A stretch of DNA of 10,576 nucleotides from contig VEQB01000055.1 of NCBI GenBank assembly GCA_018883485.1, forward strand, positions 1-10,576. Reading direction: 5' to 3'. This DNA comes from Bacteroidota bacterium (lineage in GTDB: Bacteria > Bacteroidota > Bacteroidia > UKL13-3). The notes beneath the pieces were generated by a model. That model saw nothing but the letters and a program-made list of their open reading frames with translations, searched no databases and was not told the DNA's origin. Shown in pieces: positions 1 to 7,311 of this stretch. The position numbers and the translations under genes were made by a program. Numbering within the stretch: the stretch's first letter is position 1; each line of letters opens with the position of its first letter.

Positions 1-215
1 ATAGAGTCTTGACTAAATTTATAAATTTGTAAAGGTTTTTCTTTACACTTATTTTTAATAGAATAATTATTACGTTCTTGAACAATAATGATATCATCAA
101 AGTTCTTAATATTCGTATCACATCCTTTATTAATATTATCAAAATTAGACTTGGCAAGTAATAAATAATCTATATAGTTTGTTTCCAAATACTCAAATGT
201 CAAAGTATTATTTAT
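1..215. other. AT-rich segment of uncertain origin
   Basis: By hand count about 46 of the first 220 bases are G or C (21%), against 68 of 180 (38%) for bases 241-420. The change is abrupt and falls where the minus-strand protein stops looking like its kelch-type family. The minus-strand frame stays open across this segment, which is unlikely by chance in DNA this AT-rich, so it is probably coding. The encoded peptide (with FEYLETNYIDYLLL and DDIIIVQERNNYS) is not one I recognise. It may be a real divergent end of the kelch-like gene or a piece of another genome joined in frame. Confidence 0.5.
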
Positions 216-755
216 CTTTTTTAGATGGCCGCCTGTTACTGCAAATAGAGGGTCGCTTATTTGCTTAAAATAGCTAGTAATTGGGCTACCGGCAATGATG
301 GCATTCATTAACCCAGAAACATTTATAGCGGTTAAATTATCAAAAGTTTTTCTGGTTGTAGTGGCTGTATGGTAGCCATAACCACCTATTAAATAAAGTG
401 TGTTTCCCTCTTGGTGAAACTCCATATTGGTGGAGCTAAGTTGTTCTTGTAACGCTATAGACAAACTGCTAATAGGAGTTGCCCATTTTTGTAGGGTGAT
501 GGGGTCAATAACAATTATTTGGTTATTATTTCCGGAAACATCAAAGGCTGCAAAGGGTTGCCTGCGATGCAAACCATCTAATCTGCCACCTACAACTAAC
601 CATTTGCCACTGTGTTGGCCAAAGGCAAAAGATTGTAAACCTCCTAATCCGTTAATGTTAACAGGCTCTAAGTAAATATTAAAGGGGGCTGTTTGAGCCA
701 ACACTGAAATAGAAGAAAATACTATTGTTAAAAGTGTAGAAAATAATTTTATCAT
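1..755 (-). CDS. exported kelch-like beta-propeller protein, partial (C-terminus missing, 5' part of gene present)
   Basis: The frame is open from an ATG at 755 leftward off the window edge. Residues 1-20 form a signal peptide: basic start MIK, hydrophobic core, and a likely cleavage after SVLA before QT. The mature part has kelch-like blade signatures, GKWLVVGGRLDG (about 50-61) and GNTLYLIGGYGY (about 117-128), then FAVTGGHLKKI (171-181). This resembles a family of exported Bacteroidota proteins that normally carry further blades and often a T9SS sorting domain; that identification is from memory of the family. After about residue 181 the expected next blade (a YLVGG-type strand) does not appear. 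The frame instead runs on for about 70 residues of Asn/Lys/Ile-rich sequence at about 21% G+C. The last third may therefore not belong to this gene. The gene is divergent from metG, and no Shine-Dalgarno site is seen, as is usual in Bacteroidota. Function unknown; probably cell-surface or periplasmic. Confidence 0.7.
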   Translation of the reverse strand, partial: MIKLFSTLLTIVFSSISVLAQTAPFNIYLEPVNINGLGGLQSFAFGQHSGKWLVVGGRLDGLHRRQPFAAFDVSGNNNQIIVIDPITLQKWATPISSLSIALQEQLSSTNMEFHQEGNTLYLIGGYGYHTATTTRKTFDNLTAINVSGLMNAIIAGSPITSYFKQISDPLFAVTGGHLKKINNTLTFEYLETNYIDYLLLAKSNFDNINKGCDTNIKNFDDIIIVQERNNYSIKNKCKEKPLQIYKFSQDS

Positions 756-863
756 ACAAATGCTATTTGGTTCAATACTATAGAATTGTTAGCAAGCTAT
801 ATGTTACTCTTGTTACAGAGTTCTTTTTCCTACAATAAATTACCTTAATTTGTAGTGAAAATT
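756..863. promoter_or_regulatory. divergent intergenic region between the kelch-like gene and metG
   Basis: This 108-bp AT-rich gap must hold the start signals of both divergent genes. Partial matches to the Bacteroidota -7 element TAnnTTTG are visible (TTAATTTG at 845-852 on the plus strand, TAGTATTG at 780-773 on the minus strand). Neither has a TTG at the expected -33 spacing, so no promoter is assigned. No riboswitch or T-box-like structure was recognised. Confidence 0.3.
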
Positions 864-2966
864 ATGAAGGCAAACACAAAAAGATATTTGGTTACAGCGG
901 CGCTTCCTTATGCCAATGGACCTGTGCATATTGGTCATTTAGCGGGTTGTTACCTACCTGCAGATGTATATGTGAGGTATTTGCGCGCCATAGGCAAAGA
1001 CGTTTTATTTATTTGTGGTAGCGATGAACATGGTGTGCCCATTACCATTAAAGCCAAGAAAGAAGGCATAACGCCGCAACAAGTGGTAGATAAATATGAT
1101 GGCATTATGAAGAATGCTTTCAAGGATTTTGGTATTGATTTTAGTTACTATGGCAGAACCAGCTCACAGGTGCACCACGAAACGGCTCAAACATTTTTTA
1201 AAAATTTATACGATAAAGGGGTTTTTGAGGAAGAGGTTACCCAACAATATTATGATGAAGAGGCTAAGCAATTTTTAGCGGATAGATATATTACGGGTAC
1301 TTGTCCGCGTTGCGGTAACCCCAATGCTTACGGCGACCAGTGCGAGAAATGTGGAACGGCTTTAAGTCCAACAGATTTAATTAACCCAAAGTCTGCCTTA
1401 AGTGGCGCTGCACCGGTATTAAGAGAAACAAAGAATTGGTTTTTGCCCATGGGAAAAATCCAAGATAGTCCAGCATTTCAAGAATATATTAAGCGATTTG
1501 AACACTGGAAATCGAACATTAAAGGGCAATGTGCAAGTTGGTTAAATGAGGGCTTGCAGAGTAGAGCCATGACCCGCGATTTGGATTGGGGAGTGCCTGT
1601 ACCTATTGATGGTGCCGAAGGAAAAGTTTTGTATGTTTGGTTTGATGCCCCAATAGGATACATCAGCGCTACCAAAGAAGCCTTGATTGCCAGAGGCCAG
1701 AAGCCAGAGGCCAGAAGCCTAGCATGGCAAGATTGGTGGCAAAATGAAGAAACAGAATTGATACACTTTATTGGCAAGGATAACATTGTGTTTCATGCCA
1801 TTATTTTTCCTATGATGTTACTTACGCATGGCCAATATATTTTACCAAGCAATGTGCCTGCCAATGAGTTTTTGAACCTAGAAGGCGATAAGATTTCTAC
1901 CTCCCGCAATTGGGCCGTTTGGTTGCACGAGTATTTGCATGATTTTCCAAACAAGCAAGATGAATTGCGTTATGTGTTAACCAGCATCGCTCCAGAAACC
2001 AAAGACAGTGAGTTTACTTGGAAAGATTATCAAACTCGTGTAAATAGCGAATTGGTTAGCATTTTCGGAAATTTTGTGAATAGGGTTTTGGTGCTTTGTG
2101 AAAAGTATTATGGGGGACGGGTGACGGATGATGGAGGACGGATGACGGAGGACGGACGGGTGATGGAGGTTAGGAAGCATTGTTTTGAGCAGGTGGCAGC
2201 AAGTATTGTTGAGATGGAGCAATGTTTGGGAGAGGTAAAGTTGCGCGATGCCCAAGCTGCTTTTATTAATATTGCTAGAGCTGGCAACAAATATTTAGCC
2301 GATACAGAACCATGGAAATTGGCAAAAACAGATGAAGAAGCGGTTAAAGGAATTTTGTTTGATGCACTTCAAATATGTGGTAAGTTGGCCATAGCAGCAG
2401 CGCCATTTTTGCCACATACTGCAGCCAAGTTAACCCAGTTATTAGGCGTACGAGAGTTGAAATGGAATCAGTTGAAGGAGGAGGTGATTATTGCGGTGGG
2501 TACCCAGTTGGCCAAGCCAGAGATTTTGTATAAGCAGGTAGAAGATGAAGAAATAAACGTGCAATTAGCCCGTTTAGAAGCCATTAAAAAAGCCAATCAA
2601 GCGCAGCCAAGCACAACTAGTAATTTAAATGAATTGAAGCCCCATATTAGTTATGAGGATTTTGAAAAATTAGACTTGAGAGTTGGTAAAGTTATTGCCG
2701 CAGAAAAAGTACCAAAGGCAGATAAATTATTGAACCTAACTGTAGATTTAGGATTTGAACAGCGAACCATTTTAAGCGGTATAGCCGAGTATTACAAACC
2801 CGAAGAATTGGTAGGTAAACTTGTAACCGTAGTGGCAAACTTAGCACCAAGAAAAATTAGAGGTATTGAGAGTCAGGGAATGTTACTGATGGCAGGCAAT
2901 GATTTTGGCAAACTTTACAGCGTTGGTCCAGAGCAAGATATTGAACCAGGAAGTGTAGTGAAGTAA
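864..2966 (+). CDS. metG: methionine--tRNA ligase (MetRS) with C-terminal tRNA-binding domain
   Basis: Charges tRNA-Met (initiator and elongator) with methionine in the cytoplasm. Residue numbers count from the alternative GTG at 855; subtract 3 for the ATG at 864. The class I HIGH motif is exact (HIGH, 25-28, in ALPYANGPVHIGHLAG). A zinc knuckle has Cys150, 153, 163 and 166. The KMSKS loop reads KISTS (346-350). The helical anticodon-binding domain follows, then a linker and an EMAPII/Trbp111-like tRNA-binding domain (about 598-703, with DLRVGKV, ADKLL and SQGMLL). This full architecture is usual for Bacteroidota MetRS. I prefer the ATG at 864 because homologues begin only a few residues before the KRYxVTAALPYANG block; the GTG at 855 adds only three residues. 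Two in-frame tracts of 7-bp repeats lie in the coding sequence (see repeat entries), at positions where family members have variable loops. The gene ends 2 bp from a convergent neighbour, with no hairpin terminator seen. All catalytic motifs are intact, so it is probably functional. Confidence 0.96.
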   Translation: MKANTKRYLVTAALPYANGPVHIGHLAGCYLPADVYVRYLRAIGKDVLFICGSDEHGVPITIKAKKEGITPQQVVDKYDGIMKNAFKDFGIDFSYYGRTSSQVHHETAQTFFKNLYDKGVFEEEVTQQYYDEEAKQFLADRYITGTCPRCGNPNAYGDQCEKCGTALSPTDLINPKSALSGAAPVLRETKNWFLPMGKIQDSPAFQEYIKRFEHWKSNIKGQCASWLNEGLQSRAMTRDLDWGVPVPIDGAEGKVLYVWFDAPIGYISATKEALIARGQKPEARSLAWQDWWQNEETELIHFIGKDNIVFHAIIFPMMLLTHGQYILPSNVPANEFLNLEGDKISTSRNWAVWLHEYLHDFPNKQDELRYVLTSIAPETKDSEFTWKDYQTRVNSELVSIFGNFVNRVLVLCEKYYGGRVTDDGGRMTEDGRVMEVRKHCFEQVAASIVEMEQCLGEVKLRDAQAAFINIARAGNKYLADTEPWKLAKTDEEAVKGILFDALQICGKLAIAAAPFLPHTAAKLTQLLGVRELKWNQLKEEVIIAVGTQLAKPEILYKQVEDEEINVQLARLEAIKKANQAQPSTTSNLNELKPHISYEDFEKLDLRVGKVIAAEKVPKADKLLNLTVDLGFEQRTILSGIAEYYKPEELVGKLVTVVANLAPRKIRGIESQGMLLMAGNDFGKLYSVGPEQDIEPGSVVK
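1690..1719 (+). repeat. in-frame 7-bp tandem repeat inside metG (CCAGARG x4)
   Basis: Four heptamers in a row alternate CCAGAGG and CCAGAAG (1690-1717), followed by CC. Equivalently, the 14-mer CCAGAGGCCAGAAG occurs twice without error. It encodes ARGQKPEARS (residues 279-288), between the SATKE block and the HFIGKDN block of the MetRS catalytic domain. Homologues usually have a shorter, non-repetitive loop there. Because 7 is not a multiple of 3, successive units are read in different frames. Confidence 0.8.
2112..2169 (+). repeat. in-frame purine-rich 7-bp tandem repeat inside metG (KGAYGGR)
   Basis: Six consecutive heptamers run from 2115 to 2156: GGACGGG, TGACGGA, TGATGGA, GGACGGA, TGACGGA, GGACGGA. 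A 4-bp interruption and another TGATGGA (2161-2167) follow. The tract is almost purely G and A apart from one pyrimidine or T per unit. It encodes a Gly/Asp/Arg/Glu-rich stretch (about residues 420-437, with GGRVTDDGGRMTEDGR) after the FVNRVLVL helix, in a loop of the anticodon-binding helical domain. It is in frame and contains no stop. Confidence 0.85.
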
Positions 2967-2968
2967 GA

Positions 2969-3373
2969 TTATTTATTCTTCAATTTTTCCAGCTCTTCAG
3001 CTACTCTAAACTTCACTATTTTTTTAATAAGCGTAATGGGTAGTGGTTTATCTAGGGGGAATTGAATGGCCCCTTTTGAATGTTTATATTTTATTAATGC
3101 TTCTTTAAACACTTCCATAGGAGAATTGGTAGGATAAAATCCAATATGATTAGCATGCGCTGCATAATACACCAAATTCTTATGTAGTTTAAAGGCTGGC
3201 ATATTGTAGCTTACAGTTTCTTCTGCTTTTGGTGCGGCGGCCTTTATGGTTAGCCTCAATTGCTCCAGCTTTTCTCTAATTTCTTCTGGAAAATTAGCAT
3301 GGTATTCTGAAATGCTGCTAAATTTTTTTGGCCCATAAGGCGAAGGTTTTTTAGCAGTGTTAGAGTTAGCCAT
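2969..3373 (-). CDS. DUF1801 domain protein (YdhG/Fra-like, frataxin-fold)
   Basis: A 134-residue cytoplasmic protein with no signal peptide. Its core matches the DUF1801 family: an N-terminal helix starting SISEYHANFPEEIREKLEQL (19-38), the conserved ETVSYNMPAFKL block (52-63), a strand pair around LVYYAAHANHIGFYP (67-81), GAIQFPLDKPLP (101-112), and a closing basic helix. In Bacillus subtilis the related YdhG (Fra) has been described as an iron chaperone with a frataxin-like fold. Other family members are uncharacterised, so a role in iron handling is only a possibility. The ATG at 3373 lies 12 bp after the stop of the large SprB-repeat gene on the same strand, so co-transcription with it is likely. 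Its stop lies 2 bp from the metG stop (convergent). Confidence 0.85.
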   Translation of the reverse strand: MANSNTAKKPSPYGPKKFSSISEYHANFPEEIREKLEQLRLTIKAAAPKAEETVSYNMPAFKLHKNLVYYAAHANHIGFYPTNSPMEVFKEALIKYKHSKGAIQFPLDKPLPITLIKKIVKFRVAEELEKLKNK

Positions 3374-3385
3374 AAGTCAAATAAT

Positions 3386-6300
3386 TTATTCAATCATCAA
3401 AGGTAAGTTAACACCTGTTTTGCCTTCATTTGATATAAACAAATGGTATAAGCCTTTACTTAATTGTGGGAGCTGTAAAGCCGCTTCTTCTTGTGACTGT
3501 TGAAAGGTATAGGTTTCAATTAACTTGCCCTCTATACTTCTAATTTGAACGCTTGTAAAGGGCTGTTTATGTAAGCTTTTTACTGTTACACTTTGTTGTG
3601 CAGGATTAGGGTAAAGGGAGAAACCTGAGGCATTCTTATTTACATCTAACACACTATTGGAAAGCAGGGTTACTTTATTGCTATATATTCTAAAATTATT
3701 AGCGCAAGTTGGGGCGTAGATAGCTTCTAGGTAATAGGTACTGTTAGCTATTCCGCTAAGGGTATCAATATAAGAATTGGTGTTTGGGGTAAAGAATGCC
3801 AATGGCACAAAAGGACCATTATTTGCACTTTTATAAAGTTGAAAACCAGTTAAACCAGTTACCCCATTTTGGTAGTTCCAATTTAAGGAAATGTTATTTC
3901 CTGTTCGGTTTGCCTCTATCAAGGGTGCAGCAGTTAAAGCACTCAAAGGAGAGGCATTTCCACAACTATCTAAAGCACTTATTCCATACAATACCAATTG
4001 ATTTTTTGGAGATACAGAGTCAATAATAATTGGAGAGGCTGAAACTGGAATTGTAGCCAAGGCAATGGGTGTTCCAGCTAGTCCAACTTGGTAGAAAACG
4101 CGGTAGCCAAATACTTTTTTGCCACTTGTTTTGTTCCAAGTAAGTTGGGTATGTTGTGAGCTAGGAATAATACTAACCCCACAAATTTTTTCGCCCTCAA
4201 ATGGTAGTTGAACAGGGATAAAAACACTATCTAATTTTTGACATTGCAAAGAATCTGTCACAGAAAAAAAATACTTACCAGTACTAAGCCCGCTAACTTG
4301 TAAGCCTGAAATTGGCGGGTTTAGCAACCAAGTGCTACTGTAAGGCGATACCCCTCCAGAAACTGTTGCCTTTGCTGTGCCATTTTTAGCACCTAAACAA
4401 GACTCTGGAGTTGTAGAAAGAGATGTGGTTATAAATGATCTTGCAACTAAATTAGTTTGAAGGGATTTAAGGCAACCAGATGAATCTTTAAGCACTAAAG
4501 TATAATTGCCAGCCCCTAAGTTTTTGAAAACCGAATCTGAACGAAAGCTACCTCCATTTAGGTTAAATTCATAAGGCTTTCTTCCACCGCTAGCTAGTAA
4601 AGCAATGCTACCATTTGTATCTCCCAAACAACCTATTTCTTTTTTGGTATGTGAAAGGTTAAGAACGGGAGGGTTGTTAATGGTAATGTTAAAGGTTAAT
4701 AGGCATTGAAAACTATCTTTTGCATAAAAGTTATAGGTGCCTGCTGGAATATTTTTTATAATTGAATCAGAGCTAGGAGTACCTCCAAATCTCCAAAATT
4801 GATAAGGCTTTGCACCCCCTTGAGCTGTAAAAGTTACACTGCCAGTTTGTGCATTACATATTGGATTTGTTACAGTTGGGCTTGCTAAAAAAGGGGTATT
4901 AGGTTCATTAATAGTAACATTAATTGGTTTCAAACAACCTTTATTGTCTCTAACTTGTATATTATAAATACCAGCTTTAAGGTTTCCAAAAGAAAATAAG
5001 GGGCCAAAATTTCCTGAACCAAATTTGGCTTGGTAGGGTGTTGTGCCTCCAAAAGCTTGGAGAGTTATACGTGCACTTGAATCTCCCTTACAAACTATTG
5101 GTTGGGAAACTCCAGCGGTTACAGATAGTATGGTTGGTTGGGTAAGGACAAAAGCTTGACTTGCTCTGCAACCAAAAGTATCTCTCACAAAAATCTTGTA
5201 ATGGCTAGCTTTAAGATTTGAAAATGTATTTGAGTTTTGCCAAGTTAAGCTATCCTTACTAAAGTATTTAAGTCCGAAAGGCGCACCCCCATTAAAAACG
5301 GCTGTAATAGAACCAGTAGAATCGCCATTACAGTTAATATGATTGAGTATGGGAATGCCATCTGTAAATTGAGCAGATGCGTTGTTTACGGTTATTACAA
5401 CACTGTCGCGTTTGTTTTGTGAATCTCTAATTTTCAAAAAATAAGTTCCAGCAGGCACATTGAAAAAGGTATCGGCTACCGACCAGTTTTTAACATAAGG
5501 AAGGTAACTAGTACCAAATCTTTGCAAGCTAACTTGTAAGTTGCCAGCACCACCATACTTTTGCATCACAACTCTTCCAGTAGAATCGCCAAAACAAGTT
5601 GCAGGTGTAATACTTTTTGCTGCAATTCCAATATCATTTGTTTTAATAGAATCTACAATATTTACCCTTATGCCATCGTCGCAGTAAATGCTTGCCCTAA
5701 TTTTATGAAAGCCCGGTTGGTTAATTAAAATAGTATTGGTTGTGTCTGAACCCATACTGATGATGGTATAATTATTAGAACCCGGACTTGTTTCTAAATA
5801 CCAAATGGTGCTATCTGGATTAGTAGGTGAAATATTAGTTTTTCTAAATGAAGCAGAGGATAAGGTTCCAGGTAAAACAGGTTGTTTTGCTATAAATCCT
5901 TTAGGTAAATCGTACAATTTTAGGCTAAGGGTTCTATAGGTTTGGGTTGGAATTGGGCATAGTCTGTTTTTAGATTTTATAATTAAAAAATGGGGTATTA
6001 CTGCATTTATGTTACTGCTTAAATTAAGAATGCAAACTCTTAAAGAATCTAGCTTAGGGCCATTAATGTGTCTGGTATTTACATTGTAATTTCTGGTAAT
6101 GGTTAAGGAGTTAGGACTAGAAGAGATTAACTCAATATCTGTAGTATCGTTTAAAATTGTTCCACTACTATCGGCAATAATATTGAAACACTTTTGTGTA
6201 GTGTGGTATACATTATAAGTATTGTTTTCGGTAAGTTTTCCTTTGTCGTATACTTTTGTGGTAGGGAGATTACTTGTGGCTTGATTCATCGAATAAAATT

Positions 6301-7276
6301 GTATGTCCCTGCTACTAATACTCATGAGGGTGGGCACATTATTAATCCTTTTCCATTCTAGCACTTCAATCACTAAGTTAGTTAAAAACACTCCCGATGG
6401 TCTAAACTGAATTTGCCCAGTTTGGGGGTTTAATTGTATACCAGAAGGTGCTTGTAAGGGAGGGGATATGGCTGGATATCCAAGGTAGGGAAAGGGCACC
6501 GAGTCTGAAAAAGGGATGGCATAGGGCGCACTTGTTCCTCTGGCAATTTTTGTTGCACCAAGTCTATAGCTAAGCGAATCTCCATCTGCATCAAATGCAC
6601 CAATATTGTACATATAATCTGTGCCGCTTACAGCAACTGGTTGTGGGGTATTTAAAAAAACAGGTCCACTATTCATCGGAAAGCCATTATTATTTTCGCT
6701 TGCACAAATATTTAATTGTAGCTCTGTAAAAAAATTGAGTGATCCAGGGTTTTGAAGGGTGCCATTTGCAGGGTTCCTGCAACACTGAGCCGATCCAATG
6801 GAAATCCAGCAGCAGGAAGAAGGTACAGTTGACGATAAATCGATTGTTCCTGTAAATGTATAAACCTCAATACCTGGAGAATATGTTCCTGGTGTTCTGG
6901 TATTACAGTTCCTGCAAATTGATTTGACCGTATTACATAATTGTACAATGTCGAATACTCCCACAGATGGATTCACGGTAAGGTTAACTGTGCCAAAACT
7001 TGTATTTGTGCAGGTTTGCGCTGGCAAATTATGCGCTACCCCAATTGGGGCTTGGGCGCCAAAGATTTGCACTTGAAAACTGCACGGTATTGGAGAGGAA
7101 CCAGATTGGCAAGAGAAGCAAAATTGAATACCATTACAATCTCTATAGACTTTATGTGTAACATTGTAATGGCGGTTTCCAATTCTTGTATAACTAAATT
7201 CACCACCAACATAATGGGTAGCTTTAATAGTGTTAAAGGAAAGTAATAGAAGTAAAGCAATAAGAATATTCTTCAT
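3386..7276 (-). CDS. large SprB-repeat surface protein with T9SS type A C-terminal sorting domain
   Basis: A 1296-residue exported protein. Residues 1-19 are a signal peptide (MKNILIALLLLLSFNTIKA). The mature protein opens with THYVGGEFSYTRIG and VYRDC, typical of the N-terminal domain of Bacteroidota gliding-motility/adhesin-like proteins. That domain continues through a Cys-rich part (47-191) and a GAFDADGDSLSYRLG block (226-240). Six SprB-type repeats follow (about 558-1022), each starting with a C.GDSTG-like motif and ending in a Gly-Asn-Tyr or Gly-Thr-Tyr strand plus RDS.GC. Next are two fibronectin-III-like domains (about 1030-1115 and 1116-1205). A type A sorting domain closes the protein (about 1217-1296, with FSLYPNP, a KGLYHL strand and a short end). 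Such proteins are moved across the outer membrane by the T9SS and attached to the surface or released. SprB itself is a flavobacterial gliding adhesin, but the repeats also occur in non-gliders, so motility is not shown. It lies between a tandem paralogue upstream and the DUF1801 gene downstream. Confidence 0.9.
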   Translation of the reverse strand: MKNILIALLLLLSFNTIKATHYVGGEFSYTRIGNRHYNVTHKVYRDCNGIQFCFSCQSGSSPIPCSFQVQIFGAQAPIGVAHNLPAQTCTNTSFGTVNLTVNPSVGVFDIVQLCNTVKSICRNCNTRTPGTYSPGIEVYTFTGTIDLSSTVPSSCCWISIGSAQCCRNPANGTLQNPGSLNFFTELQLNICASENNNGFPMNSGPVFLNTPQPVAVSGTDYMYNIGAFDADGDSLSYRLGATKIARGTSAPYAIPFSDSVPFPYLGYPAISPPLQAPSGIQLNPQTGQIQFRPSGVFLTNLVIEVLEWKRINNVPTLMSISSRDIQFYSMNQATSNLPTTKVYDKGKLTENNTYNVYHTTQKCFNIIADSSGTILNDTTDIELISSSPNSLTITRNYNVNTRHINGPKLDSLRVCILNLSSNINAVIPHFLIIKSKNRLCPIPTQTYRTLSLKLYDLPKGFIAKQPVLPGTLSSASFRKTNISPTNPDSTIWYLETSPGSNNYTIISMGSDTTNTILINQPGFHKIRASIYCDDGIRVNIVDSIKTNDIGIAAKSITPATCFGDSTGRVVMQKYGGAGNLQVSLQRFGTSYLPYVKNWSVADTFFNVPAGTYFLKIRDSQNKRDSVVITVNNASAQFTDGIPILNHINCNGDSTGSITAVFNGGAPFGLKYFSKDSLTWQNSNTFSNLKASHYKIFVRDTFGCRASQAFVLTQPTILSVTAGVSQPIVCKGDSSARITLQAFGGTTPYQAKFGSGNFGPLFSFGNLKAGIYNIQVRDNKGCLKPINVTINEPNTPFLASPTVTNPICNAQTGSVTFTAQGGAKPYQFWRFGGTPSSDSIIKNIPAGTYNFYAKDSFQCLLTFNITINNPPVLNLSHTKKEIGCLGDTNGSIALLASGGRKPYEFNLNGGSFRSDSVFKNLGAGNYTLVLKDSSGCLKSLQTNLVARSFITTSLSTTPESCLGAKNGTAKATVSGGVSPYSSTWLLNPPISGLQVSGLSTGKYFFSVTDSLQCQKLDSVFIPVQLPFEGEKICGVSIIPSSQHTQLTWNKTSGKKVFGYRVFYQVGLAGTPIALATIPVSASPIIIDSVSPKNQLVLYGISALDSCGNASPLSALTAAPLIEANRTGNNISLNWNYQNGVTGLTGFQLYKSANNGPFVPLAFFTPNTNSYIDTLSGIANSTYYLEAIYAPTCANNFRIYSNKVTLLSNSVLDVNKNASGFSLYPNPAQQSVTVKSLHKQPFTSVQIRSIEGKLIETYTFQQSQEEAALQLPQLSKGLYHLFISNEGKTGVNLPLMIE
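4211..5605 (-). repeat. six SprB-type protein repeats
   Basis: Within the 1296-residue protein the repeats cover about residues 558-632, 645-715, 726-793, 803-870, 878-946 and 955-1022. Each has a Cys followed by GDSTG, GDSSA, NAQTG, GDTNG or GAKNG, then a hydrophobic strand, then GG..PY, a variable loop, a (N/K)(L/I).AG.Y strand and a D...C turn. They are diverged in DNA sequence and so look old rather than recently expanded. Boundaries are estimated by eye. Confidence 0.8.
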
Positions 7277-7311
7277 AAAAAAACATGGCCTTTAAAAGTT
7301 TAATATTTTGT

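Noticed and set aside
427..675. Plus-strand 82-codon ORF opposite the kelch-like gene
   Set aside because: The minus-strand frame has a signal peptide and family-like blades; the plus-strand product has no recognisable feature.
855..863. GTG start for metG at 855
   Set aside because: It adds only MKI before a good ATG at 864 that fits homologue starts; no ribosome binding site supports it.
1478..2290. Minus-strand ORFs of 60-102 codons within metG
   Set aside because: They are antisense shadows; the two near 2100-2250 are open because the heptamer repeats have no stops on either strand.
6712..7260. ORFs of 74-101 codons overlapping the start of the large surface protein gene
   Set aside because: They overlap its signal peptide and Cys-rich domain in other frames and have no supporting features.
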